Assembly: GCF_900107265.1 (NCBI RefSeq)
Contig: NZ_FNPJ01000007.1
Coordinates: 1 to 64,000 of the forward strand
Reading direction: 5' to 3'
DNA: 64,000 bases
Source: Nitrosomonas sp. Nm33
GTDB lineage: Bacteria > Pseudomonadota > Gammaproteobacteria > Burkholderiales > Nitrosomonadaceae
The translations under genes and the position numbers were made by a program. The notes under the pieces were generated by a model that was not told the DNA's origin, did not search any database, and saw only the letters and a list, made by a program, of their open reading frames with translations. Shown here one piece after another: positions 56,627-64,000 of this stretch (positions are counted from its first letter, which is position 1; the number at the start of each line of letters is the position of its first letter).

Positions 56627-57151
56627 ATGCAAAATAACCTAAAACATGATTCTGAAGAGGAATCTCCGCTCAGCAAGACACGCCGCAAACGTGCCATGCA
56701 CGCATTGCAGGATATCGGCGAGCAGTTGGTTGCGCTTGATCCCCAACAAATAGCTGAGCTTGATTTACCAGAAATACTCAGGGACGCCCTCTTTGAGGCT
56801 AAACGTATCACCAAGCATGAAGCACGTCGGCGCCAGCTCCAATATATTGGCAAGCTGATGCGAGAAATTGACGTAGCGCCCATTCAGGAGAAAATTAATG
56901 CGAGGCAAAATGCAAGCTTACACCATACTGCATGGTTACATCTTCTGGAGCGATGGCGCGAGCGTCTTCTAGCGGATGAGGCAGCTTTTACTGAATTTGG
57001 ACAACAATATCCCGACGCTGATTTACAACGTTTGCGAGTACTCGTTCGCAATACTACCAAAGAGAAACTTGCAGGAAAACCTCCTAAAAACTTCCGCGCC
57101 CTGTTTCAGGAATTACGCGCGATCATTCCTGAAAAAGTACCTTCAAATTGA
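56627..57151 (+). CDS. darP: ribosome biogenesis factor YjgA (DarP)
   Basis: DarP (DUF615) binds pre-50S particles and aids peptidyl-transferase centre maturation. The 174-residue helical, basic protein has LSKTRRKRAMHALQDIGEQL at the N-terminus and the conserved EAKRITKHEARRRQLQYIGKLMR segment. It is divergent from pmbA, sharing a 127-nt region, which is the usual gene pair in proteobacteria. Confidence 0.94.
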   Translation: MQNNLKHDSEEESPLSKTRRKRAMHALQDIGEQLVALDPQQIAELDLPEILRDALFEAKRITKHEARRRQLQYIGKLMREIDVAPIQEKINARQNASLHHTAWLHLLERWRERLLADEAAFTEFGQQYPDADLQRLRVLVRNTTKEKLAGKPPKNFRALFQELRAIIPEKVPSN

Positions 57152-57202
57152 TCTCAAAAGATAAGCGGGAATAATCGCAGATAATCGATATAAGCTATCT
57201 CA

Positions 57203-58210
57203 TTAATCGATAGATTCGCCTATCAGGTAAGCCAGAAACTTTTGGCGTGTTTCTTTGGAAGTGTCCCTGAATAATCGATACAGTGCATGTTGATCAGGGT
57301 CCTGTAGATTCATCTCTATCCCCCATAACGGCGCAATGGTCGTGGGTAAATTTGAGTAACGTACGTCAACCAGAAGATCAGGATACTCAGGCTGAATAGC
57401 AACAAAACCAGCAGAAAAAACGGTAAAACGAGAAATATCCTTTGCTAAAGTTGAATCCTTAGGCAGTTGATCCAGAAACTGATCGATCGTGAATTTTTTG
57501 ATGGATTCTCCTGGATAGATGCGAGGTTGCGAAAACAGGCCAACCCGAATCGCATCGACATAGAATTTTCCTTCTGTTTCATAAATTGAACGCCACAATA
57601 CCAAATTGGCCAAAGTCGGTTTAACCAACAACTGCTCAGCGACATGGCCTCTGGAAGCAACCAGAGCTACAGCAGTTGCTTCTGCGCGTTGTAACTGTAC
57701 CCAGCCAAGCACAAGATAAAGAGTTGCGATGATTAAGCCAATTTTTGCAGCCATGACTGCCTTCTTCTTGTAAGCGCAAATGACTGCGATCAGCAGTATC
57801 AAGGTAAAAATGGGATCAACGACAGAAACAATATTAAACGCAACCCGTTCCTCGCTGACTGGCCAGAATAAATGGGTACCGTAGCTGGTCAATGCATCTA
57901 GCACACCGCTTAAGCTATAACCCAAAAAGCAGAACAGGTATAGGCGTCCAAAAGATAGCCGCTTCCGAAGAAATGGCCACAGAATAAGCGCCGCAATCAA
58001 GCCACCGAACGGAACAAAGAAGATGGAATGCGTAAAATGGCGATGAAATTCCACAGTTAATAAAGGATCATTGGCTGACTGAATCAGAATATCCGCATCT
58101 GCAAGTAATCCAGCAAAAAAACCAACGCCTGTAGCTAAACGCGTTTCATTTTGCCGCATACTTGACTGAGCAAGACTGGCACCCAACAATCCTTGAGTAA
58201 GTAGATCCAT
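57203..58210 (-). CDS. membrane-bound metal-dependent hydrolase (YdjM/YbcI-like)
   Basis: This ~335-residue protein has an N-terminal YdjM-type (DUF457) membrane domain. LLTQGLLGASLAQ, GFFAGLLADADILI and HRHFTHSIFFVPFGG carry the conserved Asp and His residues, and four to five hydrophobic segments follow up to residue ~175. A soluble C-terminal domain (residues ~180-335) contains strand-rich AIRVGLFSQPRIYPGES. I prefer the ATG at 58210, since the only start further upstream is a TTG at 58219 and no ribosome site favours it. Its role is unknown. Confidence 0.85.
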   Translation of the reverse strand: MDLLTQGLLGASLAQSSMRQNETRLATGVGFFAGLLADADILIQSANDPLLTVEFHRHFTHSIFFVPFGGLIAALILWPFLRKRLSFGRLYLFCFLGYSLSGVLDALTSYGTHLFWPVSEERVAFNIVSVVDPIFTLILLIAVICAYKKKAVMAAKIGLIIATLYLVLGWVQLQRAEATAVALVASRGHVAEQLLVKPTLANLVLWRSIYETEGKFYVDAIRVGLFSQPRIYPGESIKKFTIDQFLDQLPKDSTLAKDISRFTVFSAGFVAIQPEYPDLLVDVRYSNLPTTIAPLWGIEMNLQDPDQHALYRLFRDTSKETRQKFLAYLIGESID

Positions 58211-58450
58211 ACTTAACAAATATTTACAAAAAGACGGATAGTTAGTTTAGCTTATTTGATCGATAAATGAACGTTGAAGCTTCCGAATAAATTTACGCAA
58301 AACCAATTGTACCGTCTGCCTTCCAGGTACCGGCAAAATATCCGAGTTAAAGTGGTATTGAGCATGCTTCTACTGAAGCCATCGTGGTCGCGGATAAGTT
58401 TAGGGTATTATTTCGAGGAATAGCGTACGATTGTTAAGAAAGTGAAAATG
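58211..58450. other. non-coding stretch before an orphan hairpin
   Basis: This is the left part of a 589-bp gap. No frame here has a start, a ribosome site and family resemblance. The plus-strand terminator-like hairpin at its right end hints at a small plus-strand transcript. I cannot find a convincing promoter for it. Confidence 0.3.
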
Positions 58451-58454
58451 GGGA

Positions 58455-58505
58455 TATAGAAAGCTGCAGTAACCTGCAGCACACTTTCTATAAAAAGGTT
58501 TTTTT
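58455..58505 (+). terminator. strong orphan hairpin with U-tract
   Basis: An outer 8-bp stem, TATAGAAA (58455-58462) with TTTCTATA (58485-58492), continues into an inner 7-bp stem, GCTGCAG (58463-58469) with CTGCAGC (58474-58480). It has a TAAC loop and a 4-nt ACAC bulge. AAAAGG and seven T follow (to 58505). No plus-strand coding gene ends nearby, so what it terminates is unknown. Confidence 0.5.
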
Positions 58506-58799
58506 AATGAGAACAACACCACGCCATCGTTAGGTACTACTGATTCAGTTATATCACTGCTAATAGTTGCAGGTCATAATACTCGCACCCTTTGCTAATG
58601 AGTACTTTACAAGTATGGTGTGCTTCCATAGTAAAACTCTTTGCAAACCATTTCTTTTTACATTTCCAGATCATTTGATTGACAAATAATATAGATAAAA
58701 CAATATCTTATACCAGCCAAAATCCTATCGTAACCTGATTGAAAATGATCCTCCAACATCAATTAGTTACATACTACTTCTTCTGGTCGAAATTACAGC
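58506..58799. other. non-coding stretch upstream of the hairpin on the minus strand
   Basis: This AT-rich 294-bp stretch lies downstream of the GlcG-type gene. No gene, repeat or clear terminator for the cysK-cysE-glcG unit is visible. Confidence 0.3.
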
Positions 58800-59216
58800 T
58801 TAAAGAGAATCTGGATTAAGTGTATCGATTCCCGCTTGCGCAATTTGTGCATCTTGATGAGACCTTACGCCACTCACGCCGATCGCGCCCACAAATTGAT
58901 TACCGAGCACAATAGGCAGCCCGCCTTCAATGGGTATTGCTCCAGATAAACTTAAGTAGCGCACATGCCCTTGATTGACTTGCTCCTCCAGTATTTTAGT
59001 TGGTCTCCGAAAAGCAATGGCTGATCTGGCCTTTTGTATGGCAACTTCAATACTGCCATACTGCGTATTATCCAACCGCATCAAGTAAAGTAAATGACCT
59101 CCTTCATCAACAATAGCAATCACTACTGGCCAATTATTGCGCTTGGCCTCCGCTTCTGCAGCTGCAGCGATTTCTTTGGCGTCCTCAAGTGTCAGAAAAA
59201 GTTTGCTATTTGCCAT
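58800..59216 (-). CDS. GlcG/HbpS-like heme-binding family protein (DUF336)
   Basis: This 138-residue cytosolic protein has the DUF336 pattern: LTLEDAKEIAAAAEAEA, VVIAIVDEGGHLLYLMRLD, KARSAIAFRRPT, and the C-terminal VLGNQFVGAIGVSGVRSHQD. Relatives include GlcG and the haem-binding HbpS. There is no signal peptide, so an extracellular HbpS role is unlikely. It lies 20 nt after cysE and is the last gene of the cysK-cysE unit. The function is unknown. Confidence 0.9.
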   Translation of the reverse strand: MANSKLFLTLEDAKEIAAAAEAEAKRNNWPVVIAIVDEGGHLLYLMRLDNTQYGSIEVAIQKARSAIAFRRPTKILEEQVNQGHVRYLSLSGAIPIEGGLPIVLGNQFVGAIGVSGVRSHQDAQIAQAGIDTLNPDSL

Positions 59217-59236
59217 CTCTGTTCCTCAATATAATC

Positions 59237-60187
59237 CTATATCCCTGCTCCACTTTCGAATATTTCATGACGCATCTGCGCTTGGGTAATATGGCTGCCA
59301 GCTGGCACGCTGCGTGTCAACCAGACGTTCCCGCCTATTGTTGAGCCATGTCCGATGGTAATACGCCCCAGGATAGTAGCCCCCGCATAAATTACAACAT
59401 CATCCTCGACAATGGGATGCCGCGGTATACCTTTCACCAACGCCCCGTACTCATCTATCTGAAATCGTTTTGCACCTAATGTAACAGCCTGATACAGCCG
59501 CACATTGCGGCCTATAATGGCAGTCTCTCCAATGACTACACCCGTGCCATGATCAATAAAAAAGCTGCCACCAATCTGAGCACCTGGATGTATTTCTACT
59601 CCAGTCAGTGAGTGCGCTATTTCTGAAATCATGCGTGCAATCAGTGGCACACCGAGTCGGTGCAACTCATGCGCGAGCCGATAGTAAGTAATGGCCAAGA
59701 TGCCCGGATAACATACCAATACTTCATCTACGCTGCGCGCTGCTGGATCACCTTCGTAAGCGGCAACAATATCGCTTTCCAGTAAACTGCGAATCGCAGG
59801 TAAACGCCTGGCGAATGCTTGCGTGATATCTATTGCCCGTTCACGATCTTCGTCACTAGGGTTTTCCAAACCTGAGATAAAATGTAATTCATGCTGTATT
59901 TGTACCAGCAGCGTACGTAGAGTAGTATTCAGAGTGTGCCCAACATAATGATCAACTCCCTCATCTGCAAGATCAGCCGGACCCAAGCGATTAGGAAACA
60001 TCGCCGCACTCAAGCCCTCTGCAACACCAACCAGAATTTTACGTGAAGGAAGTTTGGGAGGCCTTCTATGCTTTTGTCGATTTTCCAGCGATGCTAACCG
60101 CAGGGCACGTAATTCTCCAACGATATGATCAATCTCAAGATAGGTACTTCTTAACTGGAGATCACTGATTCTATTGACGTTAGTCAC
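59237..60187 (-). CDS. cysE: serine O-acetyltransferase (EpsC type)
   Basis: CysE acetylates serine with acetyl-CoA as the first step of cysteine synthesis. The 316-residue protein has an N-terminal helical extension of ~190 residues. A left-handed beta-helix of hexapeptide repeats follows: [21 protein letters not shown] with the catalytic His, [10 protein letters not shown], and [12 protein letters not shown]. The length and extension match the EpsC group rather than short E. coli CysE. It overlaps cysK by 4 nt, so the two pathway enzymes are co-expressed. Confidence 0.95.
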   Translation of the reverse strand: MTNVNRISDLQLRSTYLEIDHIVGELRALRLASLENRQKHRRPPKLPSRKILVGVAEGLSAAMFPNRLGPADLADEGVDHYVGHTLNTTLRTLLVQIQHELHFISGLENPSDEDRERAIDITQAFARRLPAIRSLLESDIVAAYEGDPAARSVDEVLVCYPGILAITYYRLAHELHRLGVPLIARMISEIAHSLTGVEIHPGAQIGGSFFIDHGTGVVIGETAIIGRNVRLYQAVTLGAKRFQIDEYGALVKGIPRHPIVEDDVVIYAGATILGRITIGHGSTIGGNVWLTRSVPAGSHITQAQMRHEIFESGAGI

Positions 60188-61164
60188 TCTATATTTAACC
60201 CCTGTTCATTAAACATACCTTCGAAGAGTATACTGCTCAAATAACGTTCACCAGAGTCTGGCAAAATGACAACGATCGTTTTGCCAGCATTTTCTTGACG
60301 CTTAGCATGCCGAATAGCTGCTGCAACTGCGGCACCACAGGAAATACCAGAAAGCATCCCTTCTTCCCGCGCAAGACGGCGCGCATATAAAACAGCCTCT
60401 TCATTACTGACCTGTTCCACTTCATCTACCAGGGAAAGATCAAGGTTATCCGGCACAAAACCAGCGCCAATTCCTTGAATCTTGTGAGGCCCTGGTGTTA
60501 AAGGCTGACCCGACCGCTGCTGCGTAATAACGGGGCTGGCAGCCGGTTCAACAGCAACAGATGTAATCGCTTTACCTTTGATGTGTTTTATATATCGGGA
60601 AACGCCAGTCATCGTGCCACCTGTTCCTATTCCCGCAACAAAAATATCAATCGCACCATCAGTATCTTGCCAGATCTCAGGGCCTGTCGTTTGTTCGTGT
60701 ATCGCTGGATTAGCAGGATTCTTAAATTGTTGTAACAACACAAAGCGATCAGGATCGGAAGCAACGATTTCATTGGCCTTTGCAATAGCGCCTCCCATTC
60801 CCCGCTGACCCTCTGTCAGAACCAGCTTGGCACCAAAGGCAACAAGTAATTTGCGACGTTCGGTACTCATGGTTTCCGGCATGGTCAAGGTCAATGGCAT
60901 ACCTCGTTCAGCAGCGACAAATGCCAAGGCAATCCCGGTATTTCCACTCGTAGGTTCTACTAACTCCTTACCAGGACCGAGCAATCCTCGACGCTCTGCA
61001 TCATCGACCATTGCAGCGCCAATTCGGCATTTGACTGAATATGCTGGGTTACGCCCCTCAATCTTTGCTAGCACAGTCGCTACTGCGCCATCAGTAATCC
61101 GATTAAGACGAATTAACGGCGTTCGCCCAATTGATTGTGAATTCCTTTGATACAAATTTGACAT
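60184..61164 (-). CDS. cysK: cysteine synthase A (O-acetylserine sulfhydrylase)
   Basis: CysK replaces the acetyl group of O-acetylserine with sulfide using PLP. The 326-residue product has the Schiff-base Lys in [11 protein letters not shown] (residue ~45), [12 protein letters not shown] (substrate loop), [14 protein letters not shown] (phosphate cup) and [11 protein letters not shown]. The wording follows CysK rather than CysM. It is the first gene of cysK-cysE-glcG-like and overlaps cysE by 4 nt. No sulfur-responsive operator was identified. Confidence 0.95.
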   Translation of the reverse strand: MSNLYQRNSQSIGRTPLIRLNRITDGAVATVLAKIEGRNPAYSVKCRIGAAMVDDAERRGLLGPGKELVEPTSGNTGIALAFVAAERGMPLTLTMPETMSTERRKLLVAFGAKLVLTEGQRGMGGAIAKANEIVASDPDRFVLLQQFKNPANPAIHEQTTGPEIWQDTDGAIDIFVAGIGTGGTMTGVSRYIKHIKGKAITSVAVEPAASPVITQQRSGQPLTPGPHKIQGIGAGFVPDNLDLSLVDEVEQVSNEEAVLYARRLAREEGMLSGISCGAAVAAAIRHAKRQENAGKTIVVILPDSGERYLSSILFEGMFNEQGLNIE

Positions 61165-61519
61165 GAGATATTCCTTTCTTTACCGCCATTGGCGTATCTA
61201 CATTAATTATCTGAGTAAATATTAAATACCAACAAATATTTAGTGCGTTATTTTAGCTGGCATTGCATATTTTGTTACAGCACATCAATGACTACACTTA
61301 AAATTTATATGACATTAAATTAGGCTCAAATAATATAATGAAGCATCAAGCAGATATTAATAGAGAATATAAAAAAATGGCACGTTCCCGATAACCACTA
61401 AAGGCAATTAGCCCAGCTATATGTTACCAAAGGATGGCTAGCGTTTACCTGGAAAGTAGCATCAATCTATCTCATAAATATCTATCCTCCTTTCCTTCCT
61501 GACTGCAATTAAATCCAGC
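61165..61519. other. non-coding stretch between cysK and the MASE1 sensor gene
   Basis: This 355-bp AT-rich divergent region must carry promoters for both flanking genes. I see no clear -35/-10 pair, palindrome or small gene in it. Confidence 0.35.
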
Positions 61520-64000
61520 ATGAAATTGCACTTACTAAACTCGCTTGAATTTCCCATGATGCGAGTTATCGCCCTAACGGCAGCTTATTTTATAGCCGGA
61601 AAGCTGGGACTAAGCATGCCCTTCATTGGTTCTAACATTACCTTGTTCTGGCCACCTACCGGAATATCACTAGCGGCTATCTTAGTATGGGGACCTTCAT
61701 GCTGGATTGGCATTTTTCTCGGTGCGCTCTTAGTTAATTTAACTACGGGCGAACCTATCTTCTCCACTGCACTTGAGATCGCTATAGGCAATACTCTTGC
61801 TCCGACATTCGGGGCGCTGATGCTGAAAAGAATCATAGGATCTCAAAACATTTTTAGACGAGGTCGAAATGTAGTTATTTTTATTCTGATTACTGCTGGT
61901 TCGATGCTATTGAGCGCGACCGGTGGCACGCTCTCTCTGTACTTTAATGGCCTGCTATCAAGCGACTTAGTATTTGACGCTTGGCTAGGATGGTGGCTAG
62001 GAGACATAATCGGGGTAATGATTTTTTCCCCTCTACTGCTAGCCTGGGCAGCCAATCAAGCAAATCCTGACCTTCGTCATCCTCGACTCGGATTGGAATT
62101 CTTCCTGGTCATAAGTAGCTGTATTGCCGTAACCTGGCTGGTATTCGGTGATGCTCTGGCGCTGGGCCACCTCAAGTTATCGCTCGCCTTCTTGGTATTC
62201 CCCCCCTTGATTTGGGCAGGGTTACGCTTCAATATCATAGGCATTTCTATTGTATCTGCAGCAATTACTTTACTTGCCATCTGGGGGACCTCACAGAATC
62301 TCGGCCCTTTTTCTCAAGGCCATCCCCAGCTAGATCAGTTAGTCTTGTGTATCTTTGTGGCAACCGTTGCGCTCATCTCGCACATAATGATCGGTATTCA
62401 GGCTAGCTGGCGCCAAGCAGAGCAAGGCTTGCGTGACAGTGAATCGCGCCTGCGTATGGCACTGGCAGCATCTAACCAGGGTCTTTATGACTTCAATATG
62501 CAAACAGGAGTAGCAACTGTCAGCCCTGAATATGCTCGTATGCTGGGTTATGATCCAAAAACCTTTGAGGAAACCATTAACTATTGGCGCGATCGCCTTC
62601 ATCCAGAAGATCGCGAGTCAGCCTTTCAAATTTACAAAGATTACCTCAATGGCTTACGCAAAGATTATCAGGTGGAATTTCGCCAGCTCACTCAGCAAGG
62701 TGATTGGAAATGGATACTTTCTCTGGGCAAGATGGTCGAATGGGACGACCAAGGATATCCGCTACGCATGTTGGGTACTCATACTGATATCAGTGAGCGT
62801 AAAGCTAAGGAGTTCGCTTTACGCCAAAGCGAAGCTGCACTTCGCCGTGCACAATCCCTAGCCAAACTGGGTAGCTGGCATTTAAATCTGAAAAATAATG
62901 TACTCACCTGGTCTGAGGAAGCTTTCAAAATTTTTGGAGTAAAAGATAGTACTCTCCTCAATTATGAGGACTTTCTGGCCTGTGTGGTACCAGAAGACCG
63001 GGATTGGGTTGATTGTGCCTGGCGTGCAGCCTTGCAAGGTGCGCCTTACGATATCGAACACCAAATTAACGCCAATGGAAAAATTAAATGGGTTAAAGAG
63101 CAAGCTGAGATCACATCTGATAGTAGTGGCAGAGCAATTGAAGTGCTTGGTACGGTTCAAGATATCAGCGAACGTAAATTTGCAGAAGAAGTAGTCAAGC
63201 AAGCGAAGACATTACTGCAAACAGTTATTGATGCAACCCCAGACTGGATTTTTGTCAAAGATAAACAGTATCGTTTTGTATTGGCAAATCAGTCATTTGC
63301 CAGCAGTCAAGGGCTTAAACCAGCTGAGATGATAGGTAAACCGGATACTGATTTCTGGTCTGAGCATCTGTGTTATGGTGATCCAGCTCAGGGAATCAGA
63401 GGGTTTCACACGGATGACGATGAAGCGATTGCCGGTAAAACAGTACATAACCCTGCGGATCCTGCGACGCTCGCAGATGGGCAGCTACGCTGGTTTGATA
63501 CCTGGAAGCTGCCAATGCGGGATGCCAATGGTGAAGTAATTGGTGTCTTGGCGTATGCCCGTGACATCACTGATCGCTTAAATGCTGAGTTAAAATACCG
63601 AACACTGATCGAGCAAATTCCAGCGGTAACTTACATCGCTAACATCAATCCTACTGCAGATACTCTCTACGTTAGCCCACAAATCGAATCACAGCTCGGC
63701 TTTAGTGTTCAAGAATGTCTTGATGATCCACAAATGCGGATAAAACAAATTCATCCGGATGACAGGGAAAAAATCATCGCTAGCTTGTCAGCCAGCTTTA
63801 TGACGGGTGAATCTTACAATTTGGAATATCGTATTTTTAAAAAGGATGGCAATATTGCCTGGGTTCGGGATGATGCCATTTTACTAAAAGATGGAGCTGG
63901 AAAACCATTATTATTTCAAGGCGTCCTGTTTGATATCACGAATCAAAGACAAACCGAAGAAAATCTAAAATCAGCCATAGAAGAACTGCGTACTTCTGAA
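61520..64000 (+). CDS. MASE1 membrane sensor with multiple PAS domains (partial, runs off the right edge)
   Basis: An uninterrupted frame of 827 codons reaches the end of the window. Residues ~10-290 are a MASE1 sensor with about eight membrane helices and the family segments AYFIAGKLGLSMPF, LFWPPTGISLAAILVWG and WWLGDIIGVMIFSPLLLAW. Four PAS domains follow, at roughly 307-425, 434-553, 560-687 and 690-813. The first three are closed by TDISERK, QDISERK and DITDR, and the last ends FDITNQR. Such proteins usually end in a GGDEF/EAL or histidine-kinase module, which would lie beyond the window. The ATG at 61520 is chosen because it precedes the first helix; the ribosome site is weak. Confidence 0.88.
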   Translation, partial: MKLHLLNSLEFPMMRVIALTAAYFIAGKLGLSMPFIGSNITLFWPPTGISLAAILVWGPSCWIGIFLGALLVNLTTGEPIFSTALEIAIGNTLAPTFGALMLKRIIGSQNIFRRGRNVVIFILITAGSMLLSATGGTLSLYFNGLLSSDLVFDAWLGWWLGDIIGVMIFSPLLLAWAANQANPDLRHPRLGLEFFLVISSCIAVTWLVFGDALALGHLKLSLAFLVFPPLIWAGLRFNIIGISIVSAAITLLAIWGTSQNLGPFSQGHPQLDQLVLCIFVATVALISHIMIGIQASWRQAEQGLRDSESRLRMALAASNQGLYDFNMQTGVATVSPEYARMLGYDPKTFEETINYWRDRLHPEDRESAFQIYKDYLNGLRKDYQVEFRQLTQQGDWKWILSLGKMVEWDDQGYPLRMLGTHTDISERKAKEFALRQSEAALRRAQSLAKLGSWHLNLKNNVLTWSEEAFKIFGVKDSTLLNYEDFLACVVPEDRDWVDCAWRAALQGAPYDIEHQINANGKIKWVKEQAEITSDSSGRAIEVLGTVQDISERKFAEEVVKQAKTLLQTVIDATPDWIFVKDKQYRFVLANQSFASSQGLKPAEMIGKPDTDFWSEHLCYGDPAQGIRGFHTDDDEAIAGKTVHNPADPATLADGQLRWFDTWKLPMRDANGEVIGVLAYARDITDRLNAELKYRTLIEQIPAVTYIANINPTADTLYVSPQIESQLGFSVQECLDDPQMRIKQIHPDDREKIIASLSASFMTGESYNLEYRIFKKDGNIAWVRDDAILLKDGAGKPLLFQGVLFDITNQRQTEENLKSAIEELRTSE

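Noticed and set aside
58260-58440. Possible transposase relic in the gap after the YdjM-like gene
   Set aside because: All six frames were read and give only short unrelated pieces with stops; no family pattern could be supported.
1-64000. CRISPR arrays, tRNA or rRNA genes
   Set aside because: No regularly spaced repeats and no cloverleaf or rRNA-like sequence were seen in the intergenic regions.

Overview
The window looks like chromosomal DNA of a betaproteobacterium, most probably a Nitrosomonas-type ammonia oxidiser. This is inferred from gene content and order (pilC-pilD-coaE-zapD-yacG beside argJ and a Nudix/ThiE fusion; hemCDXY divergent from ppc; lptCAB-rpoN; GlgP, GlgX, phosphoketolase and acetate kinase together), not from a marker gene. 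No rRNA, tRNA or CRISPR array was seen. The left ~27 kb is visibly more GC-rich than most of the rest.

Layout. 1-1.6 kb: an IS3-type transposase stub and two uncharacterised genes. 1.7-5.3 kb: pgi and pgm. 5.6-11.5 kb: a tripartite RND efflux operon. 11.6-23.4 kb: a tight seven-gene operon xfp-LOG-glgP-glgX-ackA-sulP-ppk2; ppk2 carries a frameshift near its 3' end. 23.7-27.2 kb: a periplasmic glycerophosphodiesterase, a glycine-zipper-like protein, a membrane protein and an AI-2E family exporter. 27.7-31.1 kb: rpoN, lptB, lptA, lptC. 31.5-36 kb: nadA, a ybhP-like/clsB-like pair, DUF3750 and DUF4389 proteins. 36.1-38.7 kb: a scrap region with an hsdR fragment, a frameshifted phage-type amidase, an AT-rich orphan gene and a long inverted repeat. 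38.8-61.2 kb: housekeeping genes (ppc, hem, pil, coaE, zapD, yacG, argJ, tusA, pmbA, darP, cysE, cysK). 61.5-64 kb: the start of a MASE1/multi-PAS sensor that runs off the edge.

Function. The left block encodes a complete route from glycogen to acetate: GlgP and GlgX release glucose-1-phosphate, Pgm and Pgi convert it to fructose-6-phosphate, Xfp splits that to acetyl-phosphate, and AckA makes ATP plus acetate. The same operon carries a polyphosphate kinase 2 and a SulP transporter.

Main discovery. Five transcription units in the first 27.5 kb share one promoter architecture. It is a 14-bp palindrome of the form ACGTG-N4-CACGT (one copy has one arm mismatch), then exactly 23 bp, then ATAATCT (ATAGGCT in one copy). 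In all five it points at the downstream gene. The geometry puts the palindrome centre near -41.5, the usual place for a class II CRP/FNR-type activator. The five units are the 341-aa hypothetical gene, the RND operon, the xfp-glycogen operon, the glycine-zipper gene and the AI-2E exporter. This suggests a regulon for energy storage and envelope/efflux functions whose regulator is not in the window.
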